The notes under the pieces were generated by a model that was given only the letters and a program-made list of their open reading frames with translations, did no database searches and was not told the origin of the DNA. From Plasmodium coatneyi (Eukaryota > Apicomplexa > Aconoidasida > Haemosporida > Plasmodiidae), in assembly GCF_001680005.1 (NCBI RefSeq), contig NC_033564.1, forward strand, positions 1,674,001 through 1,738,000: 64,000 bases of DNA, in the 5' to 3' direction. A program made the position numbers and the translations under genes. Positions 12,801 through 21,448 of the stretch are shown piece after piece (position 1 is the first letter of the stretch; each line of letters opens with the position of its first letter).

Positions 12801-14098
12801 TTACTTGGGCTGGGGGCGGGACTGTCCGTTTTGGTCACCCCCAAACTATCATGACTTCCGTTCCATTGGAGAGGCTCATCCCTTTGGAGTTTCACCCCAT
12901 TCGTGGGGGAACCTCCCTTTTGCTCTTTCTCACCTGGTTCAACATCTTTATGTAACGTTTCCTGCGTCACGATTTTATCTTTGGCATTACTTATAGATGT
13001 GTAATCATTATGGTTACATTCATCCACCCTTTTTGCAGACTCATCTTCCAACTTTTGTTCCTTTTTATTCTCATCTGGGGTACTTTCCCCATGGGAGTTG
13101 TTAATATGGTTTACCTCACAAGGTGTACTGCCACTACTGTCGGGGATGCTTAACTGTTTCTCTTTCCTCCTACTTTCCTCTATGAGGCTTTTAAAAATTT
13201 CATCAATTCTGTTAACCCTCTTCTCCCCTCCGGTATCTTTAGCAAAAGGTGAATTCTCTTTTTGGTTAAAATTATTTGTGTTAATTATGGCATGACTGGT
13301 TTTTTGTTTTTTCGTTTCACTTTTTTTATCGGTCATGCTTTTTAAAAAGGCTTGACCATTTTGCTCTTCCTTCTGGTTGTTCCTTTTCTTCTCAGTTGTT
13401 TTTTTTTCGTCCTCTTCTTCCTCCTTCTTTGTGCATGTGTTTGTCGTGGAGACTAAATTGGTGTTCTTTCCCTTTTTTGCACTATTGTCCGTTTCGGCTT
13501 GTTCGGTGGGGCGGTTGTCTGGCGTCTGTTCGAGGTCAACTGCACTTTGATTATTGCTGTTAATAAGACGCGTTTCCTGCGCTTTGGCTTTCTTGTCACT
13601 TTCGTCCTTCTTTATCGACAATAAATTGCAAATGTTGGGGGTATTCAACGTGGCCCTACTGGCAATGGTAGGAGAGGTACCCGTCGATGGAACTGCCCCT
13701 TCCTTCTTTTTCACGTCCCTCCCATTGGAATGATTACCATCATTGCATTTTTTTATATTGATAAAATTGTCAATTAGGTAGACATTGTCCTTGTTCTGTA
13801 GTTTTATTAATTTCCTTTTTTTAATTACGCTATGATCATTATCTTTTGCTTCCGTGGACGTGTTTTCCTTTTTCTTCGTACCGTCGGTTGTTTCATTGTT
13901 GAGTTTTCTCTTTGGGTCCTTCCTCAGGTCCTTTTCTGTGGACACTTTGGAAGAGGCGTTTTTTTTTTTATCACCCGCTCCCGCCTCATCAGATTTTATA
14001 TTTTTCGTTTCGCCATGTGAGGTGTCTCCCTCCTCCTGGTTGCTCCTCTTCAAAATTGCAAACACGTTTTGTACTTTTTTCGTGAAAAAGTTTTCCAT
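9884..14098 (-). CDS. Conserved-type Plasmodium protein of unknown function, large, low-complexity N-half
   Basis: The first ATG of the frame is at 14098; the seven codons upstream have no ATG. Exon 1 is 14098-10336, the intron 10335-10204 (GTGAGG...CCCGCAG, 132 nt) and exon 2 10203-9884, giving about 1360 residues. The intron length is a multiple of three and has no stop, so retention would add 44 residues. Residues 1-850 are mostly hydrophilic, Lys/Glu/Asn/Ser-rich and probably disordered, with one short helical island near LKLLMERKKKIVHIISDYKNE. The last ~500 residues look folded: a coiled coil (ITRIKIKEKKIDVLL), then alternating hydrophobic strands and helices (GIIITLNA, YYILSAFLPRVILEAFLNY, YLLLCSYKYMCLNMHYDTD). 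A coiled coil before an alpha/beta domain recalls kinetochore or THO-type RWD proteins, but this is only a guess. Composition suggests nuclear. The start MENFFTKK resembles part of a PCNA-binding box but lacks the glutamine. Confidence 0.8.
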   Translation of the reverse strand: MENFFTKKVQNVFAILKRSNQEEGDTSHGETKNIKSDEAGAGDKKKNASSKVSTEKDLRKDPKRKLNNETTDGTKKKENTSTEAKDNDHSVIKKRKLIKLQNKDNVYLIDNFINIKKCNDGNHSNGRDVKKKEGAVPSTGTSPTIASRATLNTPNICNLLSIKKDESDKKAKAQETRLINSNNQSAVDLEQTPDNRPTEQAETDNSAKKGKNTNLVSTTNTCTKKEEEEDEKKTTEKKRNNQKEEQNGQAFLKSMTDKKSETKKQKTSHAIINTNNFNQKENSPFAKDTGGEKRVNRIDEIFKSLIEESRRKEKQLSIPDSSGSTPCEVNHINNSHGESTPDENKKEQKLEDESAKRVDECNHNDYTSISNAKDKIVTQETLHKDVEPGEKEQKGGSPTNGVKLQRDEPLQWNGSHDSLGVTKTDSPAPSPSNSVQSSAGRSLHSLSVSHSVSPVKEDTKSMGENQPEGQPPLCGDEKSTSQSEGATLEEPPCDTSETEEANSVKIKFPQFAMNQSKKLINETNEFFNMYHLNLKVEHLPMGISNDLKLLMERKKKIVHIISDYKNELRQRSNHPRREEKNEKGTDQHEGQLQTMVEATSVGEVTSEKQENEATPGEDPPQDDNNNSGVAIEEFENVNEPNVSSKTEEVKPGSPTMENKTPVKNCETMTDQCDVEFVPEDRNCSSAKETANHVQDGVIKEDVKKGNKHLQGRKKRKGEEKKLETGVPSYDNMNYLSDDDKEIVEKEHRNFLTLLEKVNRGDCSGGVAIQPDEKQQPGEGSLLEEPNEGTPVDAAPQVEEAKVSKEEFIKSMMQDLTQNCSEEKNYEENKQIKDEETKFQKLKETITRIKIKEKKIDVLLSSSENLFKYTNMYRRRQILHEKMLMNWSYVQNAVNKKNDVRNRNLPFQLLELDNDLTENLPKVYDDILLDHFSGIIITLNATSSKTTVDGNAIHVQKIVCGCLIEYLGMSEINVKCIWAHPFLNAQSTYYILSAFLPRVILEAFLNYRGPSGKEILPNQLMDSSCLEEEHTECKTPEEVTQSKKKKSFYDRLHQLRESDSNEGKTIKNEKEEERTENSHTNEEDAFFSNFAMQQYPPMYFLNFSKDCAELLQMLDSHTVEGEGRNAQGSGHYSYPTWEEDPLHEEDLPSAEHTQQDSEPDGKNKSGENKADKFINIIFSDIDIFPRQCYLLLCSYKYMCLNMHYDTDCYTVHYDLNLKNIQKENIGKNTELSNLCPCTSVKNVSSDGEDSYERIIGEGKKRKRSTAQRSERSCCLQLTQQMNFSIFTFPLCSLFYFHPAGCSELYMYYMMPKGEEREKLGLLERNGWRDLIPNTFNEDISENISRIVKTRTSISNLYDHISIQNKQNEKNYTSAYVNKYEWCGLKMKDIRNMMNEDFNYESPKKK

Positions 14099-15051
14099 GG
14101 TTGGGTTGGCCGCTTCCACAGGATACGTGTTGTACTGCTATTTGGTTGCGTTGCGTCGTCGCGTTAGCTTGCTCACGTTTAAACGGATAGCTTACTTTTT
14201 TTTATAGTTTTATTTTTTGCATTTCTGCCAGGGCTTCACCTTAGCGATGCACCTAGTAGGGAAAAAAGGGCTAGCTATCGCAACTGGCTGGAGTGACGCA
14301 GACTTGCATTACAATTTAGGGGTGCAAATCTTAACTCGGTGGCAGTTTTTGAGAAGCGTTAATCTTATCAAAATGTTTTTAAAGGCGCTTCCTTATTTTG
14401 GTGGCCTGGCTTATTCGAATGGAACTTCCATTGGAGGGGTGCTCGTCCGTATGCGTCCCGCACAAGTCTGCACATGCACGAGAACAAGTGCGTACGCAAG
14501 GGAGAAGCTTCAATTTTCATGCGCCATCAGCATTCGTCACATGTGCTTAAATGACTGTGTACTGTGCACACGTGAGATGTCCATGAGAAGGGGGAAAATT
14601 GTAAATGAAGCCAAAAAAAAAAAATAAATAAAATAATAAAATATATTTACATATACTCATACCATGTGAGTATCACCACGCAAATGACACAATAAAAACG
14701 CAGAAATGGTTATGCGATTATTTCAGTTGACTCGAGGGCTCGGGTATGACACCTTATTAGCAGAGTGCAATAAAATGAGAAAATGTGTTCAGTACACATA
14801 AGCACTAAGCTCAAACATGCTTACAAGAACAGGCGCATGTATAACCTTGTGTGCATGTACCACCAAAGCACACATGTGCCATTCTTTTTTTCTAATGAAT
14901 CACTACATTGAAAAGCTATATTTGAGTGCAAGCATTTTTAGCAGGTCCTTTAAATCCCCTTTTGCAAGAAGGGTTGTAAATGGAAGGGAAAAGCTAAGGT
15001 CAAATCGGTTGGTTCAAAACTTCTTCAAGCAACACTCGCCTGTGGAGGAGA
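14099..15051. other. Intergenic region
   Basis: Upstream of the minus-strand gene starting at 14098, so it should include that gene's promoter and the 3' flank of the candidate small gene ending at 15052. There is an A/T-rich tract at 14610-14670. Open frames at 14217-14627 and 14817-15131 (+) have no domain; the second overlaps the candidate minus-strand gene. Confidence 0.5.
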
Positions 15052-15621
15052 CTAGCCAACCGGAACGCTCACCAAGTGAGTATTCCTCAGGTAAACTTTC
15101 TTCCAGTAACCATTCTCTAAGGAGAAACTAACCTGCGAATGGCAGTATATGGCCATTATGGGCACCCCCTCCAGCTCAAGGGTGTGTTGCTCCACCTCGC
15201 CATTTGCCATTTTTTGTGTATATGCTCAAGGGGAAATAAAATTGGGTTTAAAATAACCCCCAGGGGGTAAGATGAATTTACCATTTTTTAAATCATCCTC
15301 CAATGTTTTAAATTCACCAAAAGAGGGAAAACATGGAAATAAAAAAAAAGAAAAAAATTACATGTGCATACGATTGTTGTGTGTATTTCGGTTTATGTAA
15401 TGCGAAAGGGGATGTCGCATCATGGGGCTTTAACCAGCAGGGGGGAAAGAAATTACACAAACCTGTGCACACTTATCTGATGCTCCTTTTATTTTGTTGT
15501 TTCTCCTTTTTTTGCTTATCAATATTGGAGTTATAAAAATCAGCAAGGGGAAATGCAAAGGGTGGGAAAAAAAAAATAACATCACATATGTGTAAAAGTT
15601 ACCTATCAGTTTTTGCAACAT
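15052..15621 (-). CDS. Candidate five-exon small gene, about 98 residues, unknown function
   Basis: A gene model built by hand from splice signals. Exons are 15621-15603, 15485-15463, 15427-15362, 15297-15282 and 15224-15052. Introns begin GTAACT, GTTTGT, GTAATT, GTAAAT, and the first three end after AG in fairly pyrimidine-rich sequence. The frame stays open at every junction and ends at TAG. The most coding-like piece is exon 5, with MANGEVEQHTLELEGVPI then NGYWKKVYLRN. Exon 3 reads PHDATSPFALHKPKYTQQ. No family is recognised. The 16- and 23-nt micro-exons are the weakest part. A further 33-nt intron near the end is possible and would change the last five residues. By position it would be a gene between the large unknown protein and CDC50. 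Confidence 0.4.
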
Positions 15622-17232
15622 CCAGGTGCGTGTTTTCAGTACTCCCTTATAGAGCGCATTTTTTTTTTTTTTTTTTTTTGTTCCCTTTCTTCTGATGATA
15701 AAATTGGCTAGCTATTTTATTACCCCCACCTCATGCACGAAACGGTTGTCATGTGTTGAGCAGGTTTTGTTGTAATTCCATTTTGAAGGCATGTGCCTCT
15801 ATATAGGGTAAGGTGACAACGGGGTTCAAATTCTCCCCGGGGGCTTCTAAAAGGTTATTCACCAAGTTGGAGTACAGACGTATACACGCTTTGCTGTGAT
15901 GAATGGAAGTTCCTTAATTTAAAAAATGTCCTTAACAGCTTTGCGCAGTCACTCAGTATGCAGTTCACATGAGGGTAACTTACCCCCCACCTTACACAAT
16001 TCTTTTATATGAGAAAAATTCCTTCTCTCAACTTAAAGATGATTGCACGGTGGCGTAATGGAACTGCATGTCTACGTAGGTTTTTTAGGACACTGTTATG
16101 TGTTTAGTAGAGCGAATTGTTTTCCACGCGCAAGGGATGCATTTCCCCCTTTTGTCAGATTATCCCTACGCACATGTGTGTATGGTATTTATATTAAGCT
16201 GTTTTGAAACTAAGATTGGAAGCTGCGTACAAGCGGGGAAATTACAAAATGCACTTCATAATTTGGTAACCTGTTTTTTTGTCACCACCCTTTTACACAC
16301 CATTGGAATGGCGCCCAACATTCGAATCCTGCTATTAGCAGTTGTGCTTGGAAGTACGACGGGGGCAAGGAAGGGGCCATTAAGCGTTCCTGCTCAAAGA
16401 AAACAGCTTGAAACAGTTGTGATTTCCTACGTGAGTTGACACGCGGGCTGTAAACATTATGCTAACGCGCTGACGCAAAAATGATTTGCAGATTAGCAGA
16501 TTAGCAGATTAACGGGTTGACGGATTGACAGATTAGACAAACGGGAACAAAGATGTGTACTACATTATTGGGCACAAATAATTGACCTTAAAATTGTTGC
16601 GAAAGAAAAAGGAAAAGAAATGCCCACCGGTTAACTCAACTTGGTGTGCTTGTTCAGTTCAGTTGAAGGAGCCCCCAAAGTGGCATGTACCCACATCGTG
16701 ACTTTACAACAAGGCAAGCACACACAACAATGTACAATTGCGCGTAGATTTACACCTATCCCTTCTTCCTCCTTTTTAGATCAAAAGTATGGCACAGTTC
16801 TGACACCATTTTTTTTTTTTTACCCTCTTTGCAGTTTTGTGAAAACCAAAAGAGTGCATTATTAACTTTGATAAGAAAATAAACTCCAAAAAATGCAAAA
16901 ATGTAAAAAAAAAATATATACTCGAAAAAATGCCATGCAAAGTATAAGGGGTGGGTGGGTGAAAAGCACGCTAAAAGGACAACCACATGTACGTAAAATG
17001 AACACATACGTCCATGCATATGTGCGTAGTTACATGCGGAGTACACACATTTTCCAGTTCGCGGCGGAAGAATTTTTCTGTTGTACTGGAATGCGTTGGA
17101 GAAGGAAGCAAAAAGAAAAACGCTGCACCAATTAGGGGTAGAAAATGACCGGGCAGGTGTAAACACGTGAGGGAGTAATAGCTCAGTGTAGCCGCTAACT
17201 TCGCTCGCTTCTCCCACAAGCAGGGGCGTAAC
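15622..17232. other. Intergenic region upstream of CDC50-family gene
   Basis: About 1.6 kb. It holds poly(T) at 15661-15679, a short degenerate tandem of GATTAGCA-like units at about 16490-16540, and a candidate signal-peptide exon at 16309-16431 (listed separately). A 188-codon minus-strand frame (17322-16756) overlaps the CDC50 start, begins without support and has no domain, so I treat it as a shadow. Confidence 0.5.
16309..16431 (+). CDS. Candidate first exon of a small secreted protein
   Basis: ATG at 16309 opens 41 codons with a convincing signal peptide: MAPNIRILLLAVVLGSTTGA, with a cleavage site expected after TGA or GA. A basic stretch follows, and the exon ends at a consensus donor (TAC then GTGAGT at 16432). 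Without splicing the frame stops two codons later. Downstream acceptors that keep the frame exist (after CAG near 16664, after TAG near 16779, after TTTGCAG near 16834), each leading to a short end, for a total of roughly 50-65 residues. I cannot choose between them, so only the first exon is given. Function is unknown. A chance signal-like frame is a real alternative. Confidence 0.3.
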
Positions 17233-18330
17233 ATGAAGACCCCTAGACGGGATGGGGAAATTTCCAAAATGCGGAAACAGCTGAGTTACAAGAAAAGCGC
17301 CAGATCTGTAAAATGGATACACAATTTTGTGCAGTGGTATAGAATGGAAAAAGTGGTCGGACCGATCTGGGTGCCCACATACTGCTCAATCATAGTGTTC
17401 TTACTTTTTCTGTTCCTTTTCAACCTGCTCATTGGTATAGCCATCCTCATGGTCAGCTCAAAGTACATCGAATGCAGAATCCCCTATGAGTACAAAAGTC
17501 AAGCCTATACGAAATATTCCATCGTTAAAGTAACGCCTGAACATTGTAAGGGAAATGAAAATTTAAAACAACTGGAAGGACCAATAAACATCCATTATGA
17601 GATTTCTGGAGTGGAACAAAATCACTATCGCTTCTTGACCAGTTTTAAAAAAGAACAATTACATGGAGATTTATTTTTACAGGAGGAAGAACTTAGTGAA
17701 TGTTTCCCTTTAATTACATATGAACAAAATGGGATAAGAAAAATTCTACACCCCTGTGGTATACTACAGTGGAATGTATTTACAGATAGCTACATTTTTT
17801 ATGACAAAGAACCGGATGAAGCTCCATTCCCAACTCCCTTGCCTTTGAAACAAAAGGCTGAAGATATCACCATCAAATATTATCGCAAGTTTTTTAAAAA
17901 CCCTACACGTGAGATGATCAATTTGCATAAAAAAAAAATTTACTTTTGGATGGATGAAGAAGTTCAATTGCAGTTATTGCAGGAACATGCCGAAACGAAT
18001 GATAAGCTGGTTGTCCTGCCGCAAACTTTAAAATATAAAAAAACTGGGAAGGCAGTTGAGAATAGCCACTTCATAAACTGGGTTATTCCTTCTGCTTTTA
18101 ATTATGTTAAAAGATTGTATGCCAAACTGGATGGCCCTTTAGTTTTTCCCTTTTATATTTATATAGAAAATAATTTTAAAATCAGCGACACGAAAATTAT
18201 TGTCATTTCGAATGCCGACTTCTACCTCAGCACGACTTGGATCGGAATATTTTTTATCATCATCGCTGTCTTCGCACTCATCCTGTCTTTGCTGTACTTT
18301 ATCCGCATGAAAAAGCACCAATTTATGTAG
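17233..18330 (+). CDS. CDC50: LEM3/CDC50-family P4-ATPase beta subunit
   Basis: Single exon, 365 residues, ATG at 17233. Topology is the family's: cytosolic N-terminus, membrane helix at ~51-74, large lumenal/extracellular domain, second helix at ~334-357, short basic tail. Family hallmarks seen are INIHYEISGVEQNHYRF (first conserved block), LHPCGILQWNVFTDSY (the PCG...N.F.DS block), and FINWVIPSAFNYVKRLYAKL before the second helix. CDC50 proteins chaperone and regulate P4-ATPase phospholipid flippases (or the flippase-guanylyl cyclase fusions of apicomplexans), helping them leave the ER and keep lipid asymmetry. Plasmodium has three paralogues. From memory the one beside AMA1 is CDC50B, but the sequence alone does not prove which. 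The length is normal for the family. Confidence 0.9.
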   Translation: MKTPRRDGEISKMRKQLSYKKSARSVKWIHNFVQWYRMEKVVGPIWVPTYCSIIVFLLFLFLFNLLIGIAILMVSSKYIECRIPYEYKSQAYTKYSIVKVTPEHCKGNENLKQLEGPINIHYEISGVEQNHYRFLTSFKKEQLHGDLFLQEEELSECFPLITYEQNGIRKILHPCGILQWNVFTDSYIFYDKEPDEAPFPTPLPLKQKAEDITIKYYRKFFKNPTREMINLHKKKIYFWMDEEVQLQLLQEHAETNDKLVVLPQTLKYKKTGKAVENSHFINWVIPSAFNYVKRLYAKLDGPLVFPFYIYIENNFKISDTKIIVISNADFYLSTTWIGIFFIIIAVFALILSLLYFIRMKKHQFM

Positions 18331-20388
18331 GCTCCGAGGTGGGCGCGATTGGCAAGCTAATCGAAGAATAAGCAGTGCAAAGGTTGGAGCCCGTCCTCCA
18401 CTTGGCCAATGCGCCGAATGCACGCCCAAACAGAGTGCCCATTTGTTCACCCCATTTTTTCATCTCACCATTTCGGCCCTGCGCAATTCCCATGACGCAG
18501 GATATACATTTTTCCTTTTTTTCCCTTCTTATGTCTCGCAATAATGAATATACATATGTATATGTATTTTTGCTAAATGTACAGTTTAATGAGAAAAAAT
18601 ATTTGTTGTTCAAGAACTGCAACTCCTTTGAGCATAAAGCTGAGAAAATCATTTGCTTCCAGCACTTTGTAAATTCGTTCACAGTGCGCTGATCTAGCAG
18701 GAGGACAATTTTATCACTACGATTAGAATGTTACTTCCCCCAAATCATTATTTTTTCCCCATTTTCCAAGGCACTATGCATTATTGAGGCGCATTTGCGG
18801 AGGATGCAGACTGTTCGCATTTCTCCTAGGTACACATTTCACCTGTGCAGTCTATGTGTATGGGGTGTGTTCCTATTTTTTTCTTTTTTTACGACCGGCA
18901 ACATAATGTAGACGTGTCCGCTTCCAAAATGTGCAATTTTTTTTTCTCACATTTTTGTAATCCTCCCTCCAGAATCGGGGGTGTCTGCCACTACAGAAGC
19001 GTTTCACCTCTTCTGCACGTACAATGCGTTCAATTTTTGCTTTCCCACGGAGTTCAAAAATTAGCACACTCATATTACATGTATAACGCATCACTTTGGA
19101 GGGGGAAGACGAATGAAGGATTGTCTCACATTTTCAGGTGAACGCGCGAAAGGGGGGGAAGCCAATAGAACCACTTAAAGAGCACACTTAGCCGTTAACC
19201 TTTCTTTTCTTTTACTTTCTTTTCTTTTTCTCCCTTTTACCGCTTATACGAAGTGCATTTTTGGTTACTCCGCAATTCTTCCTTTTTTGAGCGTGCAAGT
19301 ACAACACGAATGTGTCTATAAGGCGTTACTTATTACACTTGCTGCAAGTTGTTGATTCTTTAAAGATTTACGGAAAAGGGGAAATAAAAAATGAAAGTCC
19401 ATTCTTTCGCAAAATGTTTTTTTAAAATGTGTAGAAACTGTTTTTCCGCTTTTGTCAACTGTTTCCTTTTTTTTTAAAAAGAGAGAGAAAGCGGTTGAGC
19501 AACAAAAAAGGATTTAGTAACAGGGAGGTTTATCTTGGCTTGAATTTATTTTTTTTTTTTTTTTTTTTCCATTTTCCCTCCCTCGCTGTTTTTCCCTTTT
19601 CGCGTGTAGAGTTTGTGATGTTTACAAATCTACAAAATTTACAAAATTAGGGGAAATAAAATTTTCAATTTTTGCCTGACTCCTCTTAGTGCGAAGGAGA
19701 AAAAATCTGTCGCAAAAAAAATAAAAAATAAAAAGTGTGTGTGAGAATTATGCTCACGTTTATGCAAACTGACAAGGTGAGGCGCTTTAACATTTGACGT
19801 GGCGTGGGACATCTGAATGTGTGTGCATATGAGTTAAACATAAGTGCCCATTCGTACGAAAGTTTCTATACACGTATATATGCGTGTAACTGAGCCTTTT
19901 TCCCCCATCCCCGCATGCAGTCCAGCTTGCATTGTGTTGCATATACTCCTTATATGAAAAGGTGTGCAAAATTTAAACGCAGTTAATGTGTCCCCAGATA
20001 GGCAGAATTACACATTCGAGGAAAGCTGCATGTTGCAAGTTGCATTTTTCCATTAAGCAAAAGTTACACGCGTGAAACATGCAATCTATTTGAGCACCGC
20101 GGTTGTGTTAGAGGAGATGAGGAAAAAAAAAAAAAAAAACTCACAAAAAATGGTAAAAACAAAGTTGCGACTTTTAAAAATGGATGATTTTGCCAAATAA
20201 GAAAAAAAGTGAATTGAAGTTTCGTACTTATATTTGCTTCTAACTGAAGGCGCACATTCAATGATTCTTGGCTTTTTTTACAATTCTGCCTTTTGGGATT
20301 TGTTCCATTATTTTGACTTTTTTTTTTTTTTTCTGTTCATTTAATTCCCGTTCTAGCATGCAAAAGTTGTAAAATAAAAACAGAACGA

Positions 20389-20419
<31 letters not shown>

Positions 20420-21448
20420 CCCCTTTGTGACCTGAATTTTTTTTTTTTCCTTTTTTTGTGTATATTATTATTATCCACAAATTTTACACAATTAATTATT
20501 GTTGTTTCTTGATTTTTTTTTTTGCTTCAACTTTTGTTATGTGTAGAACGCTTTTAAGGCGGAAAAGAGGAGTTACAAGGAAAAACTTGTTTTACAACGG
20601 AAAAATTTGCTTAATTTTTTGCTCTTTTTTGTTCGCATTTTGTTTGTGTTTTTCCTGTGTTCTGTTCTCATTTTGCTCGCGTTTTTGTTTGCATTTTTGT
20701 TTTCGTTTTTTTTCTCGTTTTCATTCGCTTTTTTGCTCCCCCCCTTTTTTTTGCCCCTTTCGGTTCCCATTTCTGGGAGAGTCTCTCATTTAATGCGACC
20801 AAAGAGAGGCCAAAACAGCGGACCTCTTGTTAATGCACAATAAGAAAGAAGAGAACGGGAAGTTCTTGCCACTCACCCGTGGCAGTTTTAATGACGTCAT
20901 GTAGAAAATTATCTACAGATGTGTAATTTTCCACCAAATAGTTTGCGCAAATGTGTATGTAAAAAAAAAAAAAAAAAAAGTGAAGCAAATTTAATCTCTC
21001 ACACGCTGTTAATTTTGCCGAATTTATCGAACTTATGGAATTTGCTGAATTTGCAAAATTTACAAAATTCGCCACACCAATTTTCCAATTTTTGTCATTT
21101 TTTTCCAAAATTTTAATTTTATTTGCTTCCTTTTGCTACCTTTTTCGCTTTTGTAACTTCCCTTTCTACACCTTGGTGCCTCCAAGAGCAAATAGGGGTT
21201 TCAAGCATTTTACATGGAATTCACGAAGCGTGTGTAATTTTGCATTTTTGCATTTTTGCATTTTTGCTACTGCGCGAGTTTGTGACCGTGAAGCTGCTCA
21301 CCTGTGTGACAGCCAATTTTGCTAGCGGTTAACCTATTAGTGGCTACCTGAACCCAGTTGCTACTATTGTCCCCCCCACGATTAATGAGGAGAGGGAGAG
21401 AAACCAAATAGCTACCTCTTTTTTTAAGTCACAAATTAACAACACACT
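18331..21448. other. AMA1 upstream intergenic region
   Basis: 3.1 kb of AT-rich DNA with many poly(T) tracts (19548-19568, 20397-20419, 20442-20457) and low-complexity T/G/C stretches (20600-20760). It must hold the 3' end of the CDC50 transcript and the schizont-stage promoter of AMA1. Several GTGCA pentamers occur (for example near 18844 and 18925). From the literature this is the core bound by the invasion-gene regulator AP2-I, but the motif is too short to call sites. No gene is supported; frames at 18375-18692 on both strands conflict. Confidence 0.5.
21239..21275. repeat. Short tandem repeat, 9-nt unit (GCATTTTTG-like)
   Basis: Four near-perfect copies of a nine-base unit of the form TTTTTGCAT, about 175 nt upstream of the AMA1 ATG. 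It lies in the likely 5' UTR or proximal promoter. A related AATTT-rich degenerate run sits at 21018-21110. Confidence 0.6.

Noticed and set aside
15821..15840. GGGGTTCAAATTCTCCCC resembles a tRNA T-arm (B box)
   Set aside because: No A box, anticodon arm or acceptor stem can be built in the preceding 60 bases.
16756..17322. 188-codon minus-strand frame
   Set aside because: Overlaps the CDC50 start and its 5' UTR. Hydrophobic and Phe-rich because of T tracts; no domain.
18323..18692. Opposing ~105-119-codon frames after CDC50
   Set aside because: Both strands open over the same DNA, no motifs, no splice-supported extension; likely 3' UTR.
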